From the NCBI RefSeq assembly GCF_024362695.1, contig NC_065404.1:6488604-6552603 (forward strand): 64,000 bases of DNA, read 5' to 3'. Position 1 is the first letter of the stretch. The number at the start of each line of letters is the position of its first letter. The notes under the pieces were generated by a model. The model was not told the DNA's origin, made no database searches, and was given only the letters and a program-made list of their open reading frames with translations. Made by a program: the position numbers and the translations under genes. This DNA comes from Pectinophora gossypiella (lineage: Eukaryota; Arthropoda; Insecta; Lepidoptera; Gelechiidae). Below, in pieces: positions 1 through 11,044 of this stretch.

Positions 1-250
1 AGGTTTTGTGGAAAAAGAATCGTTCTAGGTGCGATAGTTGCGCCAGGCCGTAGGGTGTCTTCCTGATGCGGAGCAGTTTTCCAAGATCTGGAAGTTTTCC
101 CATACTCACCGGAAGGTCCAGATCACATTCCCCATACACCATTTTTACCCCCCGACGCTCCTTCTGGGAGAACAATTATGTCAGTGAGTGAGTGAGTGAG
201 TCAGTCAGTCAGTGGGTTTGTAGCTATATATATTATAACTATGAAAATTA
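1..250. other. Left flank / 3' end of the retrotransposon
   Basis: The interval 181-213 is a TGAG/TCAG simple repeat, consistent with the 3' tail of the minus-strand retrotransposon that follows. Positions 1-149 are open on the minus strand and contain a strong donor-like GTGAGT. I do not recognise the encoded peptide, so this could be element 3' UTR, an older repeat or an exon. Confidence 0.35.
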
Positions 251-3200
251 TTAGAGTTTTATGTTATTATATTTAATAAACCTAGATAAAATATTTATAA
301 AAGGGGTATACACTAATGTGAGAAGAAAGTTAACATTTACAGGGCGGGGAATTTTAGGGGGTAGTACATCATATAAGGAAACATTCAGCCGGGGGCAATT
401 AAAAAACAAGTGATCAAGAGTACCTTCCTCTTCTCCACATTCACACAGGGAATGATCGCGGATACGAAGCTTTGCCAGGAAAACAGGCGAACACACGTGT
501 CCCAAACGAAGTCTGATTATGGTGGAACAAACAGGTTTGTCGAAATTGCGATATTTAAAAAACCATGGTTTTATGGGAACAAATGGCTGGATGCCACCAT
601 AATGCTTACCCTTTATGAGCCTAGAATTGTTCCACCTTTCCGTCCATGATTTATGTAAATGTGGTTTAGCAAGGCAACGAATATCTCTAGAAAATTCTTT
701 GTTATACACCTCTCTGCCCGTGCGGATAGCCTCCTTGGCGCATTGGTCAGCGATTTCATTTCCTGTTATGCCACTGTGGCTTGGGATCCATGCCAAAATA
801 ACTTCAATCCCCGATTGTTGGCATTTAAATAAAACTTCCTTAATTTTGAGAGTCAGGTAAAAATTATCTTTCGAGTGAAATGGTTTTTTAATAATGTCCT
901 GAAGGCAACTAAGAGAATCTGAAAACACAATTGATCTCGCCAGTTTATGAGATTCAATAAAGGTGACAGCTTCAAGTAAGGCAATAGACTCACCTGTAAA
1001 TATTGAACAATTAGATGGGCATTTATAATTAAGGATTATTTTATACTTTGGAATCCAGACCGCTGCTCCTACATTATCGGAATCCGAAATTTTAGATGCA
1101 TCTGTATAAAGGTGTAGCCAACCTGGCCAGTTCCTTTCAGAGATACTGTTGAAGTCTGCATTAGCTCCTGGAGAGTTCTTATTTATTTCCAAGTTTAAAA
1201 TAACCTTGGGGCAAAAAATGAGTATATTAAAATTAAATTCGAATATGGGGTTTTTTAGAGTCTGTTGTACTGTGGAGATGTCAATCTTTTTATATGAGTT
1301 AATTAATAAAGGCAAGTCTTTGTGTGACCAGTAGTTTAGATTCGTCAGAGAGTTTAGGGATTTTATTTTATTATGAAGAGGATGCGAAGAATTTTGAATA
1401 ATGTTAAAATAGTACCTATCTGACAGAAATTGTCGCCGTAGCTGCAGAGGAGCCTCGACGCATTCAATTTGAAGAGCATTTGTTGGGGATGACTTCATAG
1501 CTCCTGTAATTACACGTAAACATTTATATTGAATTTTATCAAGTTTACATAATGCCATCTTGTTACAGGGTTCCAGAATGAAGCAAGCGTAGTCGAAGTG
1601 ACTTCGAATAACAGCGTTATATAAAAGTTTTTGGCTGTATGGGTGGGACCCCCACCAAACTCCAGAGAGTGACCTGAGCACATTCATATTTTTTTCGCAC
1701 TTATTCGCAATGTAATTGAGATGGTGAATACCTTTCAATTTATCGTCTAGGATGACCCCTAAGAATTTGACGTTGTTTTGGATGGCTATGGGTTGATCGT
1801 TCACATGGATGTCAATTGGAGGAATGGAACGTTTACGGGTAAATACTACAGCACTACATTTGTGAACTGACAAGGACAGACCATGTTCATCGAGCCAGAT
1901 GTTAAGGTAGTGTAAGGCAGAATTGAGACGTGAGCTTGCTTCTAGAAATGATGATGAGCTGGCATATAAGACGATGTCGTCGGCATATTGTAAGATATTG
2001 CAGAAGGAGAGGACTGTTCTGTCAAGGTCATAAGTATAGACGTTGTACAGCAGAGGACTAAGGACAGAGCCCTGCGGAAGTCCCTTCCACAAAGTTCTTG
2101 GAGAAGAAAGGGAGCCCTGGACTCTAACAGAGATAGAGCGAGCCGTGAAGAGATTACATATGATGTTGACCATCCTTACCGAAATATTCAGATTTAGCAT
2201 TTTCTGCCTGAGCACTGGTAGGAGGACATTGTCATATGCAGAAGATATGTCAAGAAAGATACCGATGACATGTTTATCATTGCTAAAAGAGCGTCTGACG
2301 TCTGTGGTGAAAATGCTGAGACTATCCAAGGTACCCAAACCCCTTCTGAATCCGAATTGGGACTGAGACAATATGCCTTTGTTTTCTAGGAACCACTCCA
2401 ATCGGTTTTTTATTAAGTGCTCTAAAATTTTGGCTAGAGTGGACGAAAGGGCAATGGGCCTATACGAGGCCGCATCACTGGGATTTTTCCCGGGTTTTAA
2501 GATGGGGATAACAATTTGTGTTTTCCAGGCTGTTGGTACAGAGCCCGAAATGAAAATTTCGTTGATGACATCAAGAAGATAATGTATGGCAATCTCTGGA
2601 GATTTAGTTACGAATGAGTAGGGTATACCATCTATGCCTGGGGATGAATCACGGAGGTTGTCAAGTGCACAGCAGAGTTCGGCGAAGGAGAAAGGCTCAT
2701 CAAAAGTATCCATAGATGGTGTTACATTATCTAGTAAAGAGAGGCAGTCCTGTGTTGGAACATAAGGAGGCGCAAGTTTGTTGGTAAAATCAGAAAGCCA
2801 CGAGGATGTATCATTGGAGGGAACGTTATAGTCATCCGAGAGATAACCTCTGAAAGATTTGATACGTCTCCAGACCATGGACGCGGGTGAACGAGGAGCA
2901 AGTGACTCACAAAAATCTCGCCATCCTTTAGTTTTTTTTTTGGATAGTAGTCTTTTGCAGCGGGCCGTCTCCCTCTGGAACACCAAATAACTGTCTAATG
3001 ATGTTAAGTCAGCCGCAAATGTCTTCTCCGCCTCATTACGACGACGAACACTCGAGGAGCATTCAGAGTCCCACCACGGAGGTGAGGAGATTTTACCGCG
3101 AGCCGAGTTTTTAATAGGAATACTCTCATCAGCAGATGAGGTAAGGCATTGAGTGAAATCGTCGTAACAGGTCAAATAATTTGAAGAAGAGACAGACGGC

Positions 3201-3952
3201 AGTGAATGCACCTTTACCCGTACAAGATCCGAGTATTTATCCCAATCAGCCTTTTTGATGCGGTATTTTAAGAGAGGTGGAGGACCTTTGATGGGAGGGG
3301 AATGATTGTGGTAATTTAAAATGATGGGGAAATGGTCACTACCGTAACAGTTAGGCAAGGTTTTCCAAGAGAGGGACATCACTAAACTAGGAGAAGCCAT
3401 CGATAAATCCACCACACTTGCATTCTGCAAAGGGGAGGATCTTCTCGTGGCTGATCCATCATTTAGGACACATAGGTTACGATCGTCTAGTAGATCTAGG
3501 AGAGTAGATGAATTGGAATCACATCTATGTGAACCCCATAGCGTGTGATGGCAGTTAAAATCGCCGAGAATTAATAGTGGATTTGGTAAATTTGAAAGAA
3601 TGTTGTTTAATTCGGAGAAGAGGGAGTGATCTGGATGAGGGACATATACCGAAGCTATGGTTAGGTTTAGGGCCTTAACTGCTACAATATGAAGGTCAGG
3701 GCTATGGGGTGGAATGGGGATTTGGGAATAGGACATGTGCCTATTAATAAGCAAAGCCGAACCTGCTCGACCATCGATTCTGTCATCCCGGAGACAGGCG
3801 AAGCCCGATACTCTAAAGAGCGATCCAGGCCTCAGCCAAGTCTCCGAGATGGCACAGACAACTGGTTTAAATTTGTTTATTAAATATATGAGTTCATGTT
3901 TCTTACTTCTGATGCTTTTACAGTTCCATTGAAGGAGATTGTGACCTGCCAT
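251..3952 (-). CDS. Retrotransposon ORF2: endonuclease / reverse transcriptase / RNase H
   Basis: The product is 1233 aa. The N-terminal 220 residues form an APE-type endonuclease, with the motifs SETWL, LGDFNCHH and a terminal SDHFP. The central reverse transcriptase (about residues 430-750) has the RPIALSS, GFRRG, LDISSAYD, LPQGSVLSP and catalytic QYADD motifs. The C-terminal RNase H (about 940-1080) shows the YTDAS, GES, FSDS and WIPSHSGITGNEIAD signatures, which are its four acidic/His active-site blocks. Length and domain order match I-type elements. All catalytic motifs are present and the frame is open, so the enzyme may still be active. The start used is the first methionine, inside the end of ORF1. 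Confidence 0.9.
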   Translation of the reverse strand: MAGHNLLQWNCKSIRSKKHELIYLINKFKPVVCAISETWLRPGSLFRVSGFACLRDDRIDGRAGSALLINRHMSYSQIPIPPHSPDLHIVAVKALNLTIASVYVPHPDHSLFSELNNILSNLPNPLLILGDFNCHHTLWGSHRCDSNSSTLLDLLDDRNLCVLNDGSATRRSSPLQNASVVDLSMASPSLVMSLSWKTLPNCYGSDHFPIILNYHNHSPPIKGPPPLLKYRIKKADWDKYSDLVRVKVHSLPSVSSSNYLTCYDDFTQCLTSSADESIPIKNSARGKISSPPWWDSECSSSVRRRNEAEKTFAADLTSLDSYLVFQRETARCKRLLSKKKTKGWRDFCESLAPRSPASMVWRRIKSFRGYLSDDYNVPSNDTSSWLSDFTNKLAPPYVPTQDCLSLLDNVTPSMDTFDEPFSFAELCCALDNLRDSSPGIDGIPYSFVTKSPEIAIHYLLDVINEIFISGSVPTAWKTQIVIPILKPGKNPSDAASYRPIALSSTLAKILEHLIKNRLEWFLENKGILSQSQFGFRRGLGTLDSLSIFTTDVRRSFSNDKHVIGIFLDISSAYDNVLLPVLRQKMLNLNISVRMVNIICNLFTARSISVRVQGSLSSPRTLWKGLPQGSVLSPLLYNVYTYDLDRTVLSFCNILQYADDIVLYASSSSFLEASSRLNSALHYLNIWLDEHGLSLSVHKCSAVVFTRKRSIPPIDIHVNDQPIAIQNNVKFLGVILDDKLKGIHHLNYIANKCEKNMNVLRSLSGVWWGSHPYSQKLLYNAVIRSHFDYACFILEPCNKMALCKLDKIQYKCLRVITGAMKSSPTNALQIECVEAPLQLRRQFLSDRYYFNIIQNSSHPLHNKIKSLNSLTNLNYWSHKDLPLLINSYKKIDISTVQQTLKNPIFEFNFNILIFCPKVILNLEINKNSPGANADFNSISERNWPGWLHLYTDASKISDSDNVGAAVWIPKYKIILNYKCPSNCSIFTGESIALLEAVTFIESHKLARSIVFSDSLSCLQDIIKKPFHSKDNFYLTLKIKEVLFKCQQSGIEVILAWIPSHSGITGNEIADQCAKEAIRTGREVYNKEFSRDIRCLAKPHLHKSWTERWNNSRLIKGKHYGGIQPFVPIKPWFFKYRNFDKPVCSTIIRLRLGHVCSPVFLAKLRIRDHSLCECGEEEGTLDHLFFNCPRLNVSLYDVLPPKIPRPVNVNFLLTLVYTPFINILSRFIKYNNIKL

Positions 3953-5372
3953 TTTTATTGATTAAAGTGACGATAAATTGCTGTAGTAGAGTAATGACGT
4001 TGTTCGGTAGAGCATCTGAAAATTTGGATACTAGATTAACAAGGGAACAGATTAATAATTCAATGAGATTGTCGTTGGGAGTAAGGAGGGGGGTGGGGTC
4101 ATCGAGATTAGGGTTGGGGAATGCACAGCCATTGGGTTGAGTTGATGACGGGGTGTTTGTAATATCCCTGTGAGCAAGGACGTCAAAAGATTTACCTAAA
4201 TCTGGGGGTGTGCGTCGTTCCCGGTATACCGTCTTCCGGTAGGAAGAAGAGCTTTGATTGTGCGGAGGAAGGGTAGATGAAAAGGGGGCCGCGTGGGGCA
4301 AGGCTGTCTGAGAGTAGGAAGTTGAAGGTTGGGAGAGAACATCAGCAAATGAACGCTTTACTATTGGGAATCGATGAGATGCGTCAGTGTAAGAGATACT
4401 CTCCTCTGACATGACCAGTTTTATGGCCTTTTGTCTGGAATGTTCAGGACATTTAGGGTCAGTGGCCCTATGGTTACCACTACAGAAAAGGCATGTTGGA
4501 GGGGAGTCTATGTTGTTGCATGAATCCCCATAGTGAGGTTGAGCGCACATATAGCATCTAGGCTTTGAACGGCATTGAGCTTTTATATGCCCAAAACGGC
4601 AGCAGCCTCTGCACTGGATCGTGGGGAGTTGATAAGTGTCCACAGGCAAAGAGGTGTAGAAGCAAAAGATTTTCTTTGGTAGTGATTGGCCTAGGAAGGT
4701 TAAAACCACAGTGGTTGAGGGAATCCAGCATGTGGATCCATCAATAATCTTTTTCATGTTGATGCGCCTAGCCTTTACGACCTTACCACAACTAGGAGGA
4801 TACTGAATATTAGTCACTAGTTCTTCTAGTGTCCAGTCTACCGGGATATTCCTCACCACTCCCATTCTGGAAACCTGAAACTGTGGGATGGTGGCAGAAT
4901 ATTTGTGTTCCGACAAGAAGGAATTGGAGACAAAGTTGTTTGCATCAGAGGCAGAAGAAAATTCTATGGAAATTCGGTTTCGACCCACACTGCTAATTCC
5001 ACCGTTGACAATTCCCCTGACTTTGTTTTTGTGGATTAATTGAGCGAATTTCAGAACCCTAATAGTCAGGCCTGCGGATGGGTCAGCTTCCACTCGAGTG
5101 ACGTGAACTGAGAAAGGTGCTCTGTCATTTTCGGAGTACATCAACTTCCCCTGAGAGGTATATTCAGGAGTAATATACACGTCTTGGATAGACGCCGCTG
5201 GAGAGAATGTTTTTTTATGAGCGGGATTGTTCAATTCCGAGTCCGCTGGGCGTTTAGTAGGCTTTTGCGCACAGGGTAATACCTCACTTTGCGACATAGG
5301 TTCTGGAGACGGATCTTTGTCTGGTGGTAAACCACCTCCTCCCGGAGGGGGATCGTCCTCCATATTAAACAC
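3918..5372 (-). CDS. Retrotransposon ORF1: gag-like nucleic-acid-binding protein
   Basis: The product is 484 aa. An acidic, proline-rich N-terminus precedes an RRM-like middle region. Three consecutive zinc knuckles lie at about residues 255-310: CX2CX4HX4C, CX2CX3HX4C and CX2CX3HX6C. The tail is Ser/Pro-rich. This arrangement is typical of gag-like ORF1 proteins from I and Jockey elements, which coat the RNA and form RNP particles. The stop codon lies inside ORF2. The chosen ATG follows a short 5' UTR. Confidence 0.85.
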   Translation of the reverse strand: MFNMEDDPPPGGGGLPPDKDPSPEPMSQSEVLPCAQKPTKRPADSELNNPAHKKTFSPAASIQDVYITPEYTSQGKLMYSENDRAPFSVHVTRVEADPSAGLTIRVLKFAQLIHKNKVRGIVNGGISSVGRNRISIEFSSASDANNFVSNSFLSEHKYSATIPQFQVSRMGVVRNIPVDWTLEELVTNIQYPPSCGKVVKARRINMKKIIDGSTCWIPSTTVVLTFLGQSLPKKIFCFYTSLPVDTYQLPTIQCRGCCRFGHIKAQCRSKPRCYMCAQPHYGDSCNNIDSPPTCLFCSGNHRATDPKCPEHSRQKAIKLVMSEESISYTDASHRFPIVKRSFADVLSQPSTSYSQTALPHAAPFSSTLPPHNQSSSSYRKTVYRERRTPPDLGKSFDVLAHRDITNTPSSTQPNGCAFPNPNLDDPTPLLTPNDNLIELLICSLVNLVSKFSDALPNNVITLLQQFIVTLINKNGRSQSPSMEL

Positions 5373-5534
5373 AGGGATAAGATTACATGCACTGATTATA
5401 CTTACCAGTAATATAACCCACCACCAACAAGAAACAAGTAGGATCTATCACAGAACAGAGGAGAAATCCAAAAAAAAACAAAAATATTCGGCCGCAACGT
5501 GTTTCCTTGAAAACAATGACAGGCAGAATCCGTA

Positions 5535-7490
5535 CCATAGTAAAAAAAAATGCTCTGTGGAAACTGCTCTTATAGAACATGACAGCTCTTTTTTTTAAAT
5601 TGAAGTATTTGCCTTGGAAGTTAGTAGCTTTGAGTGGTAGCAATTTTAGCCTTTTTAAGCCTAAATCGCCTCCCCTTTTCACCCTCGTGATAAAATCTAA
5701 TTATTTTCATTTGGAATGGGAATTTGAAATGAAATAGGTAGTGCTATTTATTAATTATTTTATTTTTTAATGGATTGTTTTCTGTATCTCATGTACTCAG
5801 AGTAAATTCTTGCACGAATTGATGTCAGACTTTTTCGTGACAATCACACGCCTTCTTTATCTAGGGCGTCGAGGGGTGGAGTAAATGGGTGTATCTGAAA
5901 TAAGAAACACAAAATAAAAATAATTAATAACCTCGCAACAGCTCTAAATCGACAGAAACAAATAAACATCCTACTACGCCACACCCATACCTAGTCCATT
6001 CTGTCGAGGGCAATTTTTTTATGTTCTATCTGTAGATAAATATGAAAAGTAAAATAATTGCCTGTAACTGGATATTTGTGTATATCATACATATTAATCA
6101 TTGATTCAAGATGTGCAAAACTTACCACTTTCGAGACATTTTCTGAAAAGTAATAAATGTTTCAGTGAGTTGCATTCTCAGACTTCTGTCACTGTTTTTT
6201 TCACTACCAACTGTCCCAAGACCAACTTATCTGAGCAGAACAAGAAACAGTAATAATAAATAATGTGATACATTATTTTAAATAACTCTGAGGGTACTTA
6301 CTGGTTATTTATTATTTAGGATATTTATTTGTTTCTGTCGATTTAGAGCTGTTGTGAGGTTATTATTTTTTTTATTTTGTATTTCTTATTTCAGATGCAC
6401 CCAGTGTTGCCAACTTAGTGGATTTTCTACTAGATCTGGTGGTTTAGACATGTGGTTCGGCGAAAAAATATTAGTTTTAGTGGCTAGTGGATTTTTTAGT
6501 GGATTAGAGTCCTTTCAGTTAGCGGCAAGTGACGAATTTAACCACTAACACAACCGAATATGTTTTATGAGTTACTTGAGCGAAAGACCCAAAATAAAGT
6601 TTATTTATTAGTAATACATACAATAAGTTTCATATTAAGTAAGATCAAGATGCCTAAGCCACAGTACACACAGTTTCGTGATTGTTGGTTACGTGACCCA
6701 GTTTTAAAGGATTGGTTGCAAATAGTCGAAAGCACTGGTGGTCCAGTTGCTAAGTGCAAATTATGTGGTATATTATTAAGGAATCATTATTAATAATAAT
6801 TGAATAATTTACCCTGTCTCTAGCACGTCTTTACCTACGACGCGGCACTAAAGAGGGGGGAAAAACATCCCACGATCTGATTGCACTGATTCGGCTTTGG
6901 ATTGTCTAGTCTCTGCTTACCCCGGTGGGAAATAGGCGTGAGTTTATGTATGTATGTATTTTATCTAGTGAAATTCTGGTGGTTTGAAAGACCGCTCAGT
7001 TTTAGTGGTTTCTGGTGGTTTGCACGGCCGCATTTGGTGGGCTGGTGAAAATAAAGTTGGCAACACTGGATGCACCCATTTACTCCACTCCTCGACGCCC
7101 TAGACGAAGAAGGCGTGTGATTGTCACGAAAAAAATCTCTGACATCAATTTGTGCAAGAATTTACTCTGAGTACATGAGATCCAGAAAACAATCCATTAA
7201 AAAATAAAATAATTAATAAATAGCACTACCTATTTCATTTCAAATTCCAATTCCAAATGAAAATAATTAGATTTTATGATGGAGGTGAAAAGGGGAGGCG
7301 AAGGAAATTTAGTTTCGATCGCCATCGACTCGCAAAGAAGAAGAAGGGGAGGCGATTTAGGCTTAAAAAATCTAAAATTGCTACCACCCAAAGCTACTAA
7401 CTTCCAAGGCAAATAATTCAACTTAAAAAAAGAGCTGTCATGTTCTATAAATGCAGTTTCCACAGAGCTATTTTTTTTACTATGGAACAT
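5535..7490. repeat. Fold-back element with ~430-bp inverted arms
   Basis: The left arm (about 5535-5977) is repeated in reverse complement at about 6316-6401 joined to 7077-7490. The inner part reads CGACAGAAACAAATAAA on the left and its complement on the right, and the outer part carries ACCATAGT with a poly-A stretch. The loop is about 340 bp. The right arm is interrupted exactly at 6402-7068 by the hAT remnant. Identity is high but with scattered differences and one 50-bp insertion in the right arm near 7300. No coding capacity was seen. Confidence 0.75.
6402..7068 (+). mobile_element. Non-autonomous hAT element with 8-bp target duplication
   Basis: The ends are perfect 15-bp inverted repeats, CAGTGTTGCCAACTT at the left and its complement at the right. 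Both sides are flanked by the 8-bp duplication GATGCACC (6394-6401 and 7069-7076), the hallmark of hAT transposition. Inside, at 6650-6793, a short frame encodes a BED-type zinc-finger start (FRDCWLRDPVLKDWL, then CKLC and an H near the end). It stops before a transposase core. The element inserted into the right arm of the surrounding fold-back repeat, so it is the younger of the two. Confidence 0.88.
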
Positions 7491-7803
7491 TTCCATCTGA
7501 TGCGTAGCATCTCTAATTAGTCAGTCAGTGCTTGCAAGAATTTTTTTGGATATGGAAAAAATATTTTTTTGGTTATGTATTTAAATTTTATTTAATTTGC
7601 CTACCCTTTTAATAGTTAAGATTATGTAAAATGTTAGCTCTACCCAGGAATACTCTACTCAGTTTATTGAAAACACGTTGTCCTAACTGTTTAAAGCAGA
7701 AAAATTATGGTAGGTACCTAAGTTTGAATACAGAGAAAAATTTGACCTATTTTTAGCAGTTTTCAGATGGTTTTGTTAAATCAATATTTTTGATCAATTT
7801 TAG

Positions 7804-10095
7804 CCACTCGTAAGCGGTTTTACCGTAACACGGGAATTGTCCAGAATGAAAACAAGTGGGAGATAACACTGGACCACAGGCGGTTGAAGACACCAAATGG
7901 CAAAGTCTTCTCTGTGCCTAGCGAGCAACTGGCTCGTGCTATAGCAGCTGAGTGGGATACGCAGATAGAGACCATTACTCAGCCTACCATGCACCTGGTA
8001 AATATTACTTTTAAATGTTCTTGTACAGATTTTTACATTATTTGCCTCTTCATTTTTTTAATTGACTTTATATTTATAAATTTTTCAGACTTCTTTGTGT
8101 AATACAGCAATGGATAACCCTGGAAAATGTACACCTCATGATATAGTGAACTTTTTACTAGAGTACCTTCCTACTGACACCCTACTTTTCTTTTCTGATG
8201 TAAGTACCTGGGCATAAAGTAAGAACATTTCATGATTATAATAGTGTCAATTATTTATTTTATTATTGTTTTAACTTTTCAGGAAGAAGTAGAACTGAGG
8301 GCTCTTCAAGAAAAGAAATGGACTCCTATCATAGAATGGTTCCAGAAGAGATTTAATGTTACTCAAGAAGTGTCAAGGGACCTGCAACCACCAGCTGTTA
8401 ACATTGAAACTAGAGCTATATTGGCTCGCCACTTCTTGTCTTATGACTTTACTGCTCTCAATGGTGAGTTCCTATTTTTCTTCTATATTCAAAAATATCT
8501 ACCTATTAGGTATACCTCTCTCTCTCTATTTAAGAGCTGCGCTCTTGTCGGTGGAGTAATCGCCATTCCTCTCTTCTTCCCGCCAAAACCTTCAGCTCCC
8601 GATATGACACAACCTGCACCTTCTCTTTTATTTGTTTCATAAATGTTATCCTAGGTCTACCCCTTCCTCTCTTCCCTTCAATTTTTCCTTCTATAATGTT
8701 TGTTATAAATGACTGGTGTCGTAGTAGGTATACCTATTGACTGTAAAACATGTGGCATTTAGTATATAAGTCTGAATTGTCCAGCATTATTTCTGATTGT
8801 ACACAGCATCGCAGCAGTACACAGCATCTATCTTATAAATGTGTCATCCTGTCTGGTCTAGTGCAATATAAAGTTATGAAATGTCAAAAGTCAGTAACTA
8901 TATTCACTGTTTATCATATAAACTAATTTTTTAATAGGTTTTAAGCATTTATTTTTTTGTTAGATGTTTTGTTTTTCTTATTATTTGTATTATTATAAAA
9001 GAGAGTTTTCATTTTATAAGTGAAAGTATTTTTTGTAGCTATCAGCTTTGGGGTGGAGGCTCTCAAGTCTCCGTTGCTGATGTTGGCATGCATGGAGCGA
9101 CGTCTCGAACCGCACGAAGCCGTTATGTTGGCGAGACTTGAAGAAGAATATCAGGTGTGTATGACAATGCATTACATACAATGGTGCTAATTCTAGTAGA
9201 CACCTCTCAATTTTATTTTAAGTTATACATGTTCTCATCTGCCGAGAAAGAAAACAATGGATAAAACAACAATCCAGACAAATAAAATACGCGTCACATT
9301 GGTATGCCACCTGTTTCACATATGCTGTCAACCGAATTCTGTCAGGTTATATTCCAACATGCTTATAGGTAAAATTTTGAGGGTTGTTTATGACTTCTAC
9401 CTAAATAATAAATTTATGTCGTGTATGTTGACATCAGCACCATTATTGACAGATAAGTTTTTACTTGCCTGTTTACAACTGAAATAAAAATTCCAATTAC
9501 TTGTACCTCTGCCCCATTGATATGAGTGAGTGTTTGTATTATAAATACATATAGGTATTTTATATATGTATGCAATACTATCAGACATCATATAATATAT
9601 CAGAGACACTCAACTGATAAAATATGTTTATCAGTTTCCCAAAATGAATAAGCATGAATAATGAAAACAATTACCTACTCAGCTTTCTTCTAAATTCATG
9701 CAAGGCACTAGAAAACTTGTCAATAGCCTCCAGATTACATTATTTTTATTATAGTAGCAAGGTAAATCATTATTTTAAGTAAATAAATAAATTATCTTGG
9801 ATGATTATAATTATTTATCATACCATCATAATATGTAATATAATAATATATACCTGGCTATAAATCACAGAGTGAGTTGATCTTTATGACAATAGACTTG
9901 ACCTCTGCTAAGACATTATTATTCAATTGTGGGCAGTTGGCGCGCTGGGGTCGGGTGCCGTGGGCGCATGAATTGAATCAAGCGGACCTGACGTCGCGGG
10001 TGGCTGCCTCCATTCTTGTCATCCACACCTCAGCCGACAGACATTCCGCCAAGTCCAAAGCAAAACCCAGCGAAACCACCGCGCCGTTTACATAA
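7804..10095 (+). CDS. ATPAF2: ATP synthase F1 assembly factor 2 (ATP12), 5' exon(s) missing
   Basis: Exons are 7804-7997, 8089-8199, 8283-8463, 9039-9154 and 9937-10095, all with GT/AG sites and compatible phases. The product is the mitochondrial matrix chaperone that binds the F1 alpha subunit during ATP synthase assembly. Diagnostic blocks are KRFYRNTGI, LDHRRLKTP, AAEWDTQ, the TMHL/TSLCNTA junction, PIIEWFQKRF, ARLEEEYQ and WGRVPWAHELNQADL. These follow the family order to the C-terminus. The 5' exon with the ATG and mitochondrial presequence is not visible. It should lie upstream of the retrotransposon/fold-back block, possibly outside the window. Intron 3 contains an RTE fragment and intron 4 a MITE fragment. 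Confidence 0.9.
8525..8725 (-). mobile_element. 5'-truncated RTE-type retrotransposon 3' end
   Basis: On the minus strand a short frame encodes IIEGKIEGKRGRGRPR followed by a tail ending in HRQERSS. This is the conserved C-terminus of insect RTE reverse transcriptases. It lies in an ATPAF2 intron and keeps none of the catalytic domains. Confidence 0.6.
9178..9350. repeat. Diverged MITE copy (GGTGCTAATTC family)
   Basis: This segment shares the terminal sequence CAATGGTGCTAATTC and the TTTTATTTTAAGTTATA block with better copies at 28.1-30.4 kb and 34.46-34.77 kb. The right half is too decayed to align by eye. It lies in the last ATPAF2 intron. Confidence 0.5.
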
Positions 10096-10639
10096 ACATG
10101 CCTGCCACTAGTTCTTTAAGTAAACTCTTGTTACTACTTTGTAGACTTATTAGCAGAAATACCTATTATGTAAGTATGTAAAATTGTCTAGGTATGTAGA
10201 AAATATTACCCAAATAAACATTGTTTGATGCACTTTACTTTTTAATTTGTATTTCCCAGAGACCTTTCAAGTAGTGTAATACAAACACAATTATTAAAAA
10301 TAGTGCAACGCGTGTTACAATAGGTGTATGGTCACGAGTACTAATATGTATACACTTTGAACCCATGTCACATTAACTTTTTTGACAAATTTAACCGTAG
10401 TATTATTCCTTATTCTATGCCGTAAGTCTCATTAAATATCAAATATGATAGTGCGACAGAGTTCTAAAGTGGGTATATGATATTGCTCATGACTACGTGT
10501 ACCCATTTTCGAAGCGTGACCTTATTTATTTATTGGCTCTAAAATAAAACAGCGCTAGTACATAGTTTACATTATCTCGGAGAGTTTGTATACGCATAAA
10601 CTGTTACCAGTAAGTGGCATAAAAACCGGCAGGAAGCCA

Positions 10640-10931
10640 AATTTAAGTGAGGTCGGGGCGCGCAAGAATGAAATGAAAATAGCAAAACCGAGTCGCGAAG
10701 TTCCGCTAAATATAGCTGGGCGGGCGGCGAACGCAGCGCCGCGCGCGCCTCTTCGCTTTGTTCACGCGCTCTCTTATTGACAATTCCTTTATAAAATACA
10801 TTTACTTCACCTAAACTGTTCTCATAATTAAACAACACGATATTGTTACCAAAAGTGAATAATGATAACGAGAAGTGCTTTGAAGTTGTCGAAAGTGTCT
10901 CGGCAACCGTGTTCCAAATAAAGGCTATTAG
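10640..10931 (+). promoter_or_regulatory. Putative CpG-rich promoter and 5' UTR exon of the HOIL-1 gene
   Basis: A GC- and CpG-rich stretch (10640-10790) stands out from AT-rich flanks. It is followed by about 130 bp ending in ATTAG|GTATGT. The next consensus acceptor in a sensible place is TTTGCAG at 12746, five bases before the HOIL-1 start codon. The transcription start itself is inferred. Confidence 0.4.
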
Positions 10932-11044
10932 GTATGTCCTAATCTGCGAGTCCTACTTCTGGAGTACACCGTTTACAGCTATCACATACAATTCCGCCAG
11001 TGCGTAAGTACTATTGACTGTGTTCTAGTTTCTAAATCGTTACC

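Larger units (their letters stand above)
181..5535 (-). mobile_element. Intact non-LTR retrotransposon, I/Nimb-like (EN-RT-RNase H)
   Basis: A complete two-ORF non-LTR element lies on the minus strand. ORF1 (5372-3918) is a gag-like protein and ORF2 (3952-251) is the polymerase. They overlap by 35 bp in different frames, so ORF2 is probably translated by reinitiation. The 5' UTR is about 160 bp, and a TGAG/TCAG repeat tail sits at 181-213. An APE endonuclease, an RT and a C-terminal RNase H domain together point to the I group of the I/Jockey superfamily. Neither ORF has a stop or frameshift, so the copy is young. It abuts the outer arm of the fold-back element at 5.5 kb. I could not identify a clean target-site duplication. 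Confidence 0.85.

Noticed and set aside
6560..6793. Host gene with a BED finger
   Set aside because: It lies entirely within hAT ends and target duplications and is truncated.
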